Of a DNA stretch of 64,000 nt, positions 17,514-25,877 are shown piece by piece; within the stretch, counting starts at the first letter, position 1; the number at the start of each line of letters is the position of its first letter. Source of the DNA: Robinsoniella peoriensis. GTDB lineage: Bacteria > Bacillota > Clostridia > Lachnospirales > Lachnospiraceae. The stretch spans positions 65,614 through 129,613 of the forward strand of contig NZ_JTGN01000018.1 of NCBI RefSeq assembly GCF_000797495.1, written 5' to 3'. The notes below the pieces were generated by a model that was given only the letters and a program-made list of their open reading frames with translations, did no database searches and was not told where the DNA came from. Made by a program: the position numbers and the translations under genes.

Positions 17514-19072
17514 TGTATAAAGTGTTAATTGTGGATGATGAAAAAATGATACGTATGGGAATTAAAAATATAATTCCATGGAATGCCATCGGTTTTCAGG
17601 AAGTATTTGCCGCCGCTTCGGGAAATGAGGCATTGAAGATTATAGAAGAGCATATGCCGGATGTAATGATTACGGATATTCAGATGACAGAGATGACCGG
17701 TTTGCAGTTGATTGAACAGGTAAAAGCCATTAAAAGTGATATGCGCATTGTAGTTCTGACCGGTTATGACAGCTTTGACTATGCCAGGGAATGCCTGAGG
17801 ATGCAGGTAGTGGATTTTTTGTTAAAGCCCATCGATGAGGACCTTCTGACTCAGCTGATGAAGGATCAGGCGGAATATCTGGATCAGAAAAATCTGGAGG
17901 AGAAGCTCGCCAGCCGAATGCAGAGAACCCAGGGTGCATCTGCCCAGATGCAGCTGGAGGAATATATGCGGGATCTGGTACATAATCGTCTGGCAGATCT
18001 GTCAGGGTTTCAAAATCTGCTGCTGGAAAACCGTTATGCTGTGGAGCAGAAATTACAGATCGTGATATTGGTACCGACACTGTATGCGGATAATAAGGAT
18101 ATATCTGAAAATTTCCGTGCCATGTCCATCAAGAATATCTGCATTGGCATGGTGGATGCCAGAGAAGAAGGAATTACCTTCATGGATGACGATGGAAAAA
18201 TTATTCTGGCATATTTTTCAGGAGAGCAGGCAGATGAGACAGTGGAGCGGGTAGAACAGCTGAATCATATTTTGAAAGATGAGTTCAACAGTATGCCAAA
18301 AGCTGTAATTGGCAGCAGTGTAGAGGGATTTAAAAATCTCTATGTCTCTTACAACGATGCCAAATATCTGCTGGAACATGAAAAAGAAAATATCCACGAA
18401 ATTATCCAGTCCTATAATGCCCAGAGCAGAGTTTCCATGTTCCAGCAGATCTATATGGAGCTGAAAAATGTCATGACTGCAAATGTCGGTAACTCTGATT
18501 ATGTATTAAAAGCATTCCAGACATTCTGCAAGGCAACAGAGTCATACAATTTATCCAGTGCGTATGTCCGCAGATGCTGTTTTGAGATAGCCGCAGTGCT
18601 GTACTTTTCTTATATCAGTGATTCCGGGGAAGCCACAGACAGTAAAATTAATGCCCTCCTGCAGTCCCTTTTGCATGCCCAGCGGGAAGAAGCCTGTGAA
18701 ATTACACGTAATTATATCGTGCAGCTATTTAGTAAAGAAGAGTTAAACATTCATGAGATCGTATCAAAGGCTAAGAAATACATAGATCAGTATCTGGGAG
18801 AAGAACTGTCGGTAGCAAATATAGCAGCGGATCTCTATATTACCCCAAATTATTTTTCGCGGCTTTTTAAAAAGGTCTGCGGGGAAGGGTGCAACGAATA
18901 CATCGTGCGCAAGAGGATAGAAAAGGCAAAATTCTTATTAGAAACATCAAATATGAAGACGGGGAAAATTGCAATGCTAGTGGGGTACCGGGATACGAAT
19001 TATTTTTCATTGGCATTTAAGAAGCATGCCGGGGTTTCGCCTACGAAGTATAGGGAGAATGTGCGGGTGTGA
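17513..19072 (+). CDS. AraC-type response regulator, YesN type
   Basis: It is the partner of the YesM-type kinase. The 519-aa protein has an N-terminal receiver with phospho-acceptor Asp55 (MITDIQM) and Lys at LLKPID, a long middle region of about 250 residues of the kind found in YesN proteins, and two AraC helix-turn-helix units at the end (NIAADLYITPNYFSRLFKKVCG and KIAMLVGYRDTNYFSLAFKKHAG). The expected target is the adjacent importer and GH13 promoter. ATG overlaps the kinase TAA. Confidence 0.93.
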   Translation: MYKVLIVDDEKMIRMGIKNIIPWNAIGFQEVFAAASGNEALKIIEEHMPDVMITDIQMTEMTGLQLIEQVKAIKSDMRIVVLTGYDSFDYARECLRMQVVDFLLKPIDEDLLTQLMKDQAEYLDQKNLEEKLASRMQRTQGASAQMQLEEYMRDLVHNRLADLSGFQNLLLENRYAVEQKLQIVILVPTLYADNKDISENFRAMSIKNICIGMVDAREEGITFMDDDGKIILAYFSGEQADETVERVEQLNHILKDEFNSMPKAVIGSSVEGFKNLYVSYNDAKYLLEHEKENIHEIIQSYNAQSRVSMFQQIYMELKNVMTANVGNSDYVLKAFQTFCKATESYNLSSAYVRRCCFEIAAVLYFSYISDSGEATDSKINALLQSLLHAQREEACEITRNYIVQLFSKEELNIHEIVSKAKKYIDQYLGEELSVANIAADLYITPNYFSRLFKKVCGEGCNEYIVRKRIEKAKFLLETSNMKTGKIAMLVGYRDTNYFSLAFKKHAGVSPTKYRENVRV

Positions 19073-19134
19073 GAATATTTCAAATTGTCTTTGGCGAAGG
19101 GTCAGGCTTATTGCATATTTTTTCTTGTGGCTTT

Positions 19135-19162
19135 CGGGTCCATCAGCGTAGTGATGGACCCG
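19135..19162. repeat. Perfect 11-bp hairpin after the regulator gene
   Basis: CGGGTCCATCA and TGATGGACCCG flank a six-base loop. There is no T-tract after it on either strand, so it is an atypical terminator at best. The stretch 19073-19440 is otherwise non-coding: a smaller GCGGC/GCCGC hairpin lies near 19256, and the left end of the tnpB element must lie somewhere after about 19300. Confidence 0.6.
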
Positions 19163-19440
19163 GATTGTACTGTAAAGGGAAAATACCCTATCCGAAACAT
19201 TTCTTGAAAAACTGCTTGCGTATAAACACTCTCTTTGCTATAATAAACTCACCAGCGGCAGGAAGCCGCACCATTTCTGAAATTCTGATATATAAATTCT
19301 AAGGATTCTTAACAGTACAGTTCCGTACAATATTCCATTATCCTAATTAACGCACTTAAGGTATAAGCAGTTAAATTTGTGAAAGACCAGTTGTAAGCGA
19401 GCAAACCAAGCAAAGAAAATGATTTAGGAGTTGTTAGAAA

Positions 19441-20562
19441 ATGATACGAGTCAAGAGAATTAGATTATATCCTACCGGGGAGCAAGAAGAAAAAATGTGG
19501 AAGTCCGTAGGTACTGCACGATTTATTTATAACTGGACACTTGGAAAACAACAAGAGAACTACAAACAAGGTGGTAAGTTTATATGCGATAATGAGTTAA
19601 GAAAACAAATTACCAATCTCAAAAAGAGCGACCTTGTTTGGCTAAACGAAGTGTCAAATAACGTGGCAAAGCAGGCTGTAAAAGATGGTTGCGATGCTTA
19701 TAAGAAGTTCTTCAAAGGAATGACTGAAAGACCTAGGTTTAAAAGTAGGAAGAAAACGAAACCTAGCTTTTACAATGATACGTCTAAGCTAAAGGTAAAT
19801 GCAAAAGCTGTTTTATTAGAGAAGATTGGTTGGGTAACTATTAGACCGAATCAATTACCTCTATCTCCATGTAAATACATCAACCCCAGAATTTCGTTTG
19901 ACGGGAAGTATTGGTATTTGTCCATAGGGTTGGACCAAGAACAGCCATATGTAGAACTTACCGGAGAAAGCATAGGTATTGATGTTGGCATCAAAGACCT
20001 GGCCATTTGTAGTAACGGCATGACATTCAAAAATATCAATAGGACAAGAGTTATCAGGCAAATGGAGAAAAGACTGCGTAGGTTACAACGCAAGGTATCT
20101 AACAAATACCAACAAAATAAAAATGGAAAGGAGTATGTCAAAACAAGTAACATTATAAAACTTGAAAGAAAAATAAAGTTATTGCATAGAAGATTAGCCA
20201 ACATAAGAGTAAATCACTTGCACCAGGTAACGAACAGGATAGTGAAAACCAAACCATCTCAAATCGTTATGGAAACACTTAATATCAAAGATATGATGAA
20301 GAACCGACATTTATCAAAAGCGATTGCACAGCAATGCCTGTATGAGTTTAAAAGACAAATACAATACAAATGTGAGTGGAATGGTATCGCATGTATAGAA
20401 GCTGATAAATGGTTCGCATCATCTAAGATTTGTAGTGGTTGTGGCAACAAAAAACAAAAACTTTCACTATCAGAAAGAGTTTACAAATGTGATAGTTGTG
20501 GTCTTGTAATTGACAGAGATTATAATGCATCATTAAACCTTTCAAGATACGAATTAGCGTAA
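19441..20562 (+). CDS. tnpB: TnpB RNA-guided nuclease (transposon-associated, OrfB)
   Basis: TnpB proteins cut DNA guided by an omega-RNA made from the element's right end, and are the ancestors of Cas12. The 373-aa protein has the N-terminal helix-turn-helix/RNA-binding part, then an apparently intact RuvC nuclease: GIDVGIKDLA (Asp, near residue 181), VMETLNI (Glu, near 276) and DRDYNASLNL (Asp, near 360), plus a zinc finger CSGCG...CDSCG near 335-353. No frameshift or stop is seen, so it is probably active. TTAGGAG lies upstream of the ATG. Confidence 0.96.
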   Translation: MIRVKRIRLYPTGEQEEKMWKSVGTARFIYNWTLGKQQENYKQGGKFICDNELRKQITNLKKSDLVWLNEVSNNVAKQAVKDGCDAYKKFFKGMTERPRFKSRKKTKPSFYNDTSKLKVNAKAVLLEKIGWVTIRPNQLPLSPCKYINPRISFDGKYWYLSIGLDQEQPYVELTGESIGIDVGIKDLAICSNGMTFKNINRTRVIRQMEKRLRRLQRKVSNKYQQNKNGKEYVKTSNIIKLERKIKLLHRRLANIRVNHLHQVTNRIVKTKPSQIVMETLNIKDMMKNRHLSKAIAQQCLYEFKRQIQYKCEWNGIACIEADKWFASSKICSGCGNKKQKLSLSERVYKCDSCGLVIDRDYNASLNLSRYELA

Positions 20563-20695
20563 TATCACTTAACGAAAATGCTAATATGTACCATTCGTTG
20601 TATGGGAATTTAAGGCTCTGGACTGTTATAGCAAACGAAAGTAGCTTTTAGCCAAATCGGACAGGGTGAACGAGCAATTAAACATAACTTTATAA
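20540..20695 (+). ncRNA. Candidate omega-RNA (guide RNA scaffold) of the tnpB element
   Basis: Known TnpB guide scaffolds come from the 3' end of tnpB and the element's right end, with the guide being the flanking host sequence. Here the stretch after the stop is non-coding and contains a GGCT/AGCC closing pair around GTTATAGC and GTAGC segments, then GGTGAACGAGCAATTAAACA, which resembles scaffold 3' ends I associate with this group. The guide would start near 20695-20700, in the Rpn remnant. Boundaries are approximate and the fold is not computed. Confidence 0.5.
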
Positions 20696-21048
20696 AGTTC
20701 TATAAGGATTTGGCAACGGTGATGCAGGTGATTTTAACAGAATATGATGAGGATTGGCATATAGAGAATGAAAAAAGGGATAGTTTTGCAAAAGGCATGG
20801 AGCTTGGGCAGCGCAAGGGTATGGAGATTGGGCAGCGCAAGGGCATGGAACTTGGAGTGCAAAGGGCAAAAGTGGAAGCTGTAAAGATTTTAATCGCAAT
20901 CTGTCAGGAATTTTATTTATCACCGGAAGAGATAAAAGAAAAAATAAAGGACAAGTATAACCTGACAGAAGAAGAAGCGAAAGCAGCATTAGAAGCATAT
21001 GAATCCCACGATGTTCCATTTCAGACGGAAGAGGGAACCAATAAATAA
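20632..21048 (+). pseudogene. 3' remnant of an Rpn-type (PD-(D/E)XK) recombination-promoting nuclease gene
   Basis: The frame is open from 20632, but only from about FYKDLATVMQVILTEYDED does it look like a protein: this resembles the C-terminal third of Rpn/PDDEXK-type nucleases, including the usual late repeats (GMELGQRKGMEIGQRKGMELG) and a coiled acidic tail. The catalytic N-terminal domain is absent. It is not found left of tnpB either, so the remnant is not simply split by the insertion; a deletion has also occurred. A TTG at 20710 could in principle start an 112-aa peptide but lacks a ribosome site. Confidence 0.72.
20797..20867 (+). repeat. Three tandem 24-bp coding repeats in the Rpn remnant
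   Basis: Units begin at 20797, 20821 and 20845 and encode GMELGQRK-like octads; the first two differ at two positions, the third is diverged. Such octads with variable copy number are typical of the C-terminal part of Rpn-type proteins. Confidence 0.8.
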
Positions 21049-21193
21049 ACAGGATAATATTTTATAGATAATGGTCATTTTATTTAATGTTATTCAATTT
21101 TTCCCTGTGTTATAGTAGTGTTATTAACTTATAAAATTGTGCTCGTGAAGATAGTTGCACTGCAAGCAAGAAATGTGATAATGTTGGAGTATA

Positions 21194-21288
21194 AGGTTGG
21201 AAGAAAAATTATTTATAGAAAGGAAGCCACGCTGTAATTCTTTCAACCTGTTTTATTTGTGGCAGTATTACAGGCAGGCCTGTAATAT
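21194..21288 (+). ncRNA. Candidate structured RNA element, copy A (upstream of GH3 gene)
   Basis: A 12-pair stem P1 (21194-21205 with 21238-21249) encloses an 18-nt core (21218-21235) that is identical in copy B at 42279-42296. GCCAC inside the core (21226-21230) can pair with GTGGC after P1 (21259-21263), which makes a pseudoknot. A ten-pair hairpin P3 (GTATTACAGG with CCTGTAATAT, 21265-21288) follows and ends just before the GH3 start codon. I do not recognise the class. The rest of 21049-21193 shows no other feature. Confidence 0.6.
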
Positions 21289-21291
21289 GCA

Positions 21292-23412
21292 ATGGGTATA
21301 TTTATGAGAAACAGGGAAGAAGCAAGAAAAAAAGCAAAAGAGCTGGTAGCACAGATGACTTTGGAGGAAAAAGCCTCTCAGTTAAAATATGATGCACCGC
21401 CGATTAAAAGATTAGGTGTTCCGGCATATAACTGGTGGAATGAAGCACTTCACGGTGTTGCAAGGGCGGGAACGGCAACCAGTTTTCCGCAGGCAATTGG
21501 CATGGCGGCCATGTTTGACGAGGAAATGTTGAAAAAAATCGCCGATACCATTGCAACAGAAGGACGTGCGAAATACAATGCATATTCGGCAAAAGGAGAT
21601 CGGGATATATACAAGGGGCTTACTTTCTGGTCACCTAATGTAAATATTTTCCGGGATCCAAGATGGGGACGGGGACATGAAACATATGGGGAAGATCCTT
21701 ATCTGACCAGCCGTTTGGGTGTTGCATTTGTAGAAGGGCTGCAAGGGGAGAAAGAGGTGATGAAAACGGCTGCCTGTGCAAAACACTATGCCGTTCACAG
21801 CGGACCGGAAGCATTGCGCCACGAATTTAACGCTGTTGCCACCAGGAAGGATATGGGAGAAACCTACCTTCCGGCATTTGAAGCACTTGTAAAAGAAGCA
21901 GGGGTAGAGTCAGTAATGGGAGCTTATAACCGTACAAATGGAGAACCCTGCTGCGGAAGCAATACTTTAATTCGTGATATTTTAAGAGAACAGTGGGGAT
22001 TTGAAGGGCATTTCGTATCGGACTGCTGGGCAATAAAAGATTTTCATGAACATCATAGAATCACCCAGGATGCAAAAGAATCTGCAGCACTGGCGCTGAA
22101 GGCCGGATGTGATTTGAATTGCGGAGTTACGTACCTGTATATTTTAAAGGCATATCAGGATGGGCTGGTGACGGAAGAGGATATTACCCAGGCAGCAGAG
22201 AGGCTGTTTACCACCAGATATCTGCTTGGATTATTTGATGGAAGTGAATATGATGAAATACCATACGAAGTAGTGGAATGTAAGGAACATATACAACTAG
22301 CCCAGGATGCAGCCAGAAAGAGTGCAGTTCTACTAAAAAATAATGGGGTATTGCCGTTAAAGAAAAATGAGATTAAGACAATTGGTGTAATTGGTCCGAA
22401 TGCAGACAGCCGTGTGGCGCTGATTGGAAATTATCATGGTACGGCATCCAGATATATTACAGTACTGGAAGGCATTCAGGATGAAGCGGGAGACGATATC
22501 CGAGTTCTGTATTCGGAAGGCAGCGGACTCTGGAACCGTAAAACAGAGAGCCTTGCATGGGATCAGGATCGAATATCGGAAGCACAGATTGTTGCGGAAC
22601 ACAGCGATGTGGTGGTATTGGTGGTAGGTTTGGATGAAACGCTGGAAGGGGAAGAGATGGATCAGGGAAACCATGTGGGTTCCGGAGACAAGGAAGACCT
22701 GAAGCTCCCCGCAGTACAGGAAGAATTGATAGAAAAAGTCCTGGAAACCGGCAAACCAACCATTGTGGTACTGATGGCAGGGAGTGCAATTGATTTAAGT
22801 TATGCAGACAAACATGCAGATGCAATCCTGCAGGCATGGTATCCGGGCGCAGGCGGAGGAAAAGCAATTGCCGACCTGTTATTCGGTAAGGCATCACCTT
22901 CCGGAAAACTTCCTGTAACGTTCTACCGGAATCTGGAGCATATGCCGGCCTTTGAAGACTACAGCATGGAGAACAGGACCTATCGGTATATGGAAGAAGA
23001 AGCATTGTATCCATTTGGGTATGGTCTCACATACGGAAATGTGGAAGTGGAAGAAGCCGGATTTACCATAATGCCGAAGAAAAATCAGGATTTTGAAGTA
23101 GAGGTAACCCTTGCCAACCGGGGCGGTACAGCGGTTGAAGAGGTGGTCCAGGTATATGTGAAAGATATGAAATCTGCTTTGGCGGTAAAAAATTATAGCC
23201 TGTGTGCATTTAAACGTGTGGCTCTGGCTTCAGAAGAAACGGTAAAAGTAACGTTAAGAGTGCAGGCATCGGCTTTGAAAGCAGTTGATGAAGATGGCAG
23301 AAGAGTTTTAGACAGTGATGAATTTACGTTATACGCCGGAATTTCCCAGCCGGATCACAGAAGCGTACAGCTGATGCACAGTTCACCAGTGGAATTGAAG
23401 ATTAAATTGTAG
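21292..23412 (+). CDS. GH3 beta-glycosidase (beta-xylosidase/beta-glucosidase type), cytoplasmic
   Basis: It removes terminal beta-linked sugars from oligosaccharides. The 706-aa protein has the GH3 N-terminal barrel (NWWNEALHGVARAG near residue 44, KHYAVHSGPE near 163, catalytic nucleophile Asp in FVSDCWAI near 245), the C-terminal alpha/beta sandwich and a fibronectin-III-like end. The sequence around NWWNEALHG is closest in type to bacterial beta-xylosidases of GH3. No signal peptide is present. Two ATGs (21292, 21304) are possible and neither has a good ribosome site, which may relate to the structured RNA element directly upstream. The sorbitol/xylitol-type dehydrogenase downstream fits pentose use. 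Confidence 0.92.
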   Translation: MGIFMRNREEARKKAKELVAQMTLEEKASQLKYDAPPIKRLGVPAYNWWNEALHGVARAGTATSFPQAIGMAAMFDEEMLKKIADTIATEGRAKYNAYSAKGDRDIYKGLTFWSPNVNIFRDPRWGRGHETYGEDPYLTSRLGVAFVEGLQGEKEVMKTAACAKHYAVHSGPEALRHEFNAVATRKDMGETYLPAFEALVKEAGVESVMGAYNRTNGEPCCGSNTLIRDILREQWGFEGHFVSDCWAIKDFHEHHRITQDAKESAALALKAGCDLNCGVTYLYILKAYQDGLVTEEDITQAAERLFTTRYLLGLFDGSEYDEIPYEVVECKEHIQLAQDAARKSAVLLKNNGVLPLKKNEIKTIGVIGPNADSRVALIGNYHGTASRYITVLEGIQDEAGDDIRVLYSEGSGLWNRKTESLAWDQDRISEAQIVAEHSDVVVLVVGLDETLEGEEMDQGNHVGSGDKEDLKLPAVQEELIEKVLETGKPTIVVLMAGSAIDLSYADKHADAILQAWYPGAGGGKAIADLLFGKASPSGKLPVTFYRNLEHMPAFEDYSMENRTYRYMEEEALYPFGYGLTYGNVEVEEAGFTIMPKKNQDFEVEVTLANRGGTAVEEVVQVYVKDMKSALAVKNYSLCAFKRVALASEETVKVTLRVQASALKAVDEDGRRVLDSDEFTLYAGISQPDHRSVQLMHSSPVELKIKL

Positions 23413-23539
23413 GTCACAAAGCATGGCAATCTTACATAGCCATGTGCCCTTCATTTGAAACAAATCTCCCGGAAAGTGTGATGCTCAGTTGTCAGAAAGC
23501 AAATTTAAAACACGCTCTAAAGCAGAAAAGAGGCTTAAA

Positions 23540-24616
23540 ATGAGAAAACGACATTTATTAGGTATCGCCTTATTAATGATATCGGCGGCAGTGTGTACAT
23601 TTGGGTGCAGCAGTTCTGGCGAAATAAAGGAATCACAAACTTCGGCTGTCAGTAAGAAGGAAGGGCAGTCAGTGACATCTAAGGCTCCTGTGGCGGAGGA
23701 GTCAGAAGAGCATACGGCCAAACAGAAGACAGAACTTAAAAGCGCAGAAAAACCTGAGTTTGCCGCAAGTGAAGTCAGACGTGCTGCAATTTCTGTGGGA
23801 GGAAAGGATGTATTTGAAATAATCTATGCTCCAAGGGAATATAAAAGTAATTTTGCGTATTGGGATATTATTACGCCATATAAATCACTGGTAATGGTGG
23901 ATACGGAAGAAATGTTCAATCTGTATAATACTCTTGCAGCGTGGAAATTCAGCAATACTGCTCAATTAAAAGAAGGGGAAGACACGGGACTGTCAGACCC
24001 AGCGGCAAGTATTGCCATAGATTACTGTGATTTGAAATCGGAGTCGGATACTGCCAATGCCAATCCGGACACTACCTGTCTGATTAAGTTCGGTAAGAAA
24101 GATGAACAGGGCAATTATTATACTCAGATCGAGGGATTTGACACCGTTTATAAAATTTCATCCAGTGCGGTAGATCCGGTGCTCATGGTAAATCCATACG
24201 ATTATATTTTGAAGATCTGCTGTCTGGTGGACTATACAACAGTGGATAAAGTGGAAATAAATGCTGGTGAAAGCTCACATGTTATAGATGTGAATGCCGC
24301 ACAGAAAAAATATGCATTTGATAAAAAAGAAGTTGATGAGAAAACATTTTCAACATTATATCAGGCATTGATGGGAGTCATTGTTAAGGGCGAGCCGGAA
24401 GATAAAAAGACAGATAAAGTAAAAGAAGAAAAGCCGGTTTTACAGATTGATTTTCAGAGGAATATGGAAAATGCGCCGGATATCACGGTTGCTTTTATAC
24501 CCTATGACGATGAATACTGCCTGGCAAGTATAAATGAAAATGAATTTTTTCTCGTATCAAAAGAAGATGTGGAATTATTGGCACAACAAGTAAAGGAAGC
24601 ATTCCATAATGCTTAA
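23540..24616 (+). CDS. Lipoprotein with a DUF4340-like domain
   Basis: I can offer no function. The 358-aa protein has a lipoprotein signal (basic start, hydrophobic stretch, Cys after TFG near residue 24), a low-complexity K/S/E/Q linker, then a repeated beta-rich region of the type seen in DUF4340 proteins (WDIITPYKSLVMVDTEEM, and a second block DYTTVDKVEINAGESSHVIDVN). The start at ATG 23540 is chosen because AGAGG precedes it and the signal peptide begins there; the frame from TTG 23489 has no ribosome site. It lies 127 bases after GH3 and 40 before the dehydrogenase. Confidence 0.72.
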   Translation: MRKRHLLGIALLMISAAVCTFGCSSSGEIKESQTSAVSKKEGQSVTSKAPVAEESEEHTAKQKTELKSAEKPEFAASEVRRAAISVGGKDVFEIIYAPREYKSNFAYWDIITPYKSLVMVDTEEMFNLYNTLAAWKFSNTAQLKEGEDTGLSDPAASIAIDYCDLKSESDTANANPDTTCLIKFGKKDEQGNYYTQIEGFDTVYKISSSAVDPVLMVNPYDYILKICCLVDYTTVDKVEINAGESSHVIDVNAAQKKYAFDKKEVDEKTFSTLYQALMGVIVKGEPEDKKTDKVKEEKPVLQIDFQRNMENAPDITVAFIPYDDEYCLASINENEFFLVSKEDVELLAQQVKEAFHNA

Positions 24617-24656
24617 ATTAACAACATTCTTACACAGGATCCAGGGAGGACAGAAC

Positions 24657-25700
24657 ATGGAAGGTATCATGAAGACAGCAGTTATGACAGGTATCCGAAA
24701 AGTAGAAGTAACGAATCGGCCGATTCCGGTGCCTGCAGAAAATGAGGTATTGGTAAAGATAGAGTATGTAGGAATCTGCGGTTCCGATCTGCATTATTAT
24801 GAAGCTGGAAGAATAGGGGATTTTATCGTAGAACCACCATTTATACTTGGTCATGAAGCAGGAGGAATCGTAGTTGAGACAGGAAGTAACGTGAGGAATC
24901 TGAAAGTTGGGGACCGTGTTGCACTGGAACCGGGGAAGACCTGCGGAACATGTGAATTTTGTAAGAGCGGCAAATATAATCTTTGTCCGGATGTGGTGTT
25001 TTTTGCTACGCCTCCTGTAGACGGAGTATTTCAGGAATATGCCGTACATGATGCCGGACTTTGTTTTCCGATTCCTGATAATATGAGTACAATGGAAGCA
25101 GCGCTTATTGAGCCGCTGGCTGTGGGGCTTCATGCAGCGATACAGGGCGGTGCAGGTATCGGACAGACTGCAGTAGTTACCGGGGCAGGCTGCATTGGTC
25201 TGGTAAGCCTGATGGCGCTTAAAGCTATGGGTGTATCACGAGTGTATGTGGTGGATGTAATGGAAAAACGGCTTCAAAAGGCATTGGAATTAGGAGCAGA
25301 CGGAGTCATAAATGGAAGAGAAGAAGACGCTGTAGCTAAAATTATGGAATGGACCAATGGTGCAGGGTGTGATTTATCCATTGAAACTGCTGGAACAGAA
25401 ATCACAACTACACAATTAATCCAGATGGCAAAAAAAGGTTCCACCATTGTTTTGGTTGGCTACAGTGCATCCGGAAAATTAACCCTGCCGGTTAGTACTG
25501 CATTAGATAAAGAACTGACTTTTAAAACAGTTTTCCGGTACCGTAATATCTATCCGATGGCGATAGAAGCGGTGGCTCAGGGAAAGATTAAAATTAAAGA
25601 TATTGTTACAAATATTTTTGAACTGGATGAGATTGCAGATGCGCTGGAGCAGAGTGTGGAAAATAAGGCAGATATAGTGAAAGGTGTTATTAAAATATAA
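24657..25700 (+). CDS. Zinc-dependent polyol dehydrogenase (sorbitol/xylitol dehydrogenase type)
   Basis: It oxidises a polyol to a ketose with NAD. The 347-aa medium-chain dehydrogenase has the catalytic zinc site CGSDLHYYEAG and GHEAGG, the structural zinc cysteines CGTCEFCKSGKYNLC (residues about 94-108), and the Rossmann motif GAGCIGLVSL. The sequence pattern VGICGSDLHYYEAGRIG is that of sorbitol/xylitol dehydrogenases rather than alcohol or threonine dehydrogenases. ATG 24657 is preferred because AGGGAGG lies upstream. Substrate choice between sorbitol and xylitol cannot be decided. Confidence 0.9.
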   Translation: MEGIMKTAVMTGIRKVEVTNRPIPVPAENEVLVKIEYVGICGSDLHYYEAGRIGDFIVEPPFILGHEAGGIVVETGSNVRNLKVGDRVALEPGKTCGTCEFCKSGKYNLCPDVVFFATPPVDGVFQEYAVHDAGLCFPIPDNMSTMEAALIEPLAVGLHAAIQGGAGIGQTAVVTGAGCIGLVSLMALKAMGVSRVYVVDVMEKRLQKALELGADGVINGREEDAVAKIMEWTNGAGCDLSIETAGTEITTTQLIQMAKKGSTIVLVGYSASGKLTLPVSTALDKELTFKTVFRYRNIYPMAIEAVAQGKIKIKDIVTNIFELDEIADALEQSVENKADIVKGVIKI

Positions 25701-25761
25701 ATTATAGAGAAAATCTTGGATGTAATATTGATTTAAATGATAAAATATTAAATATTAAAGT

Positions 25762-25814
25762 AAAAAATATGGGTTTTTGGATAGTAAAAAGCATCCGAAA
25801 GTCCCATATTTTTT
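25762..25814. terminator. Bidirectional terminator between convergent genes
   Basis: AAAAAATATGGG (25762-25773) is perfectly inverted as CCCATATTTTTT (25803-25814), with a smaller GGAT/ATCC stem inside. T-tracts on both strands fit the convergent dehydrogenase and reductase genes. Confidence 0.92.
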
Positions 25815-25877
25815 AACTGCAAAGTTTACCGGAAAGGCAGATTTTCAATGTCCCTTTTCGTTTTGGGAATATTTTTG

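Larger units (their letters stand above)
19300..20700 (+). mobile_element. IS1341-type (IS200/IS605-related) element carrying only tnpB; ends approximate
   Basis: The unit holds one complete tnpB and no tnpA (Y1 HUH transposase), so it could move only with a transposase supplied from elsewhere. The ends are not fixed: no flanking duplication is expected for this group, and I only infer the left end from where non-coding AT-rich sequence begins and the right end from where an Rpn-like reading frame resumes near 20690-20700. The tnpB codons (AGA, AAA and ATA rich) and lower GC than neighbouring genes support recent arrival. Confidence 0.7.

Noticed and set aside
19069..19302. 77-codon open frame after the YesN-type gene
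   Set aside because: It spans a perfect hairpin, shows no family pattern and lacks a ribosome site; treated as non-coding flank of the tnpB element.
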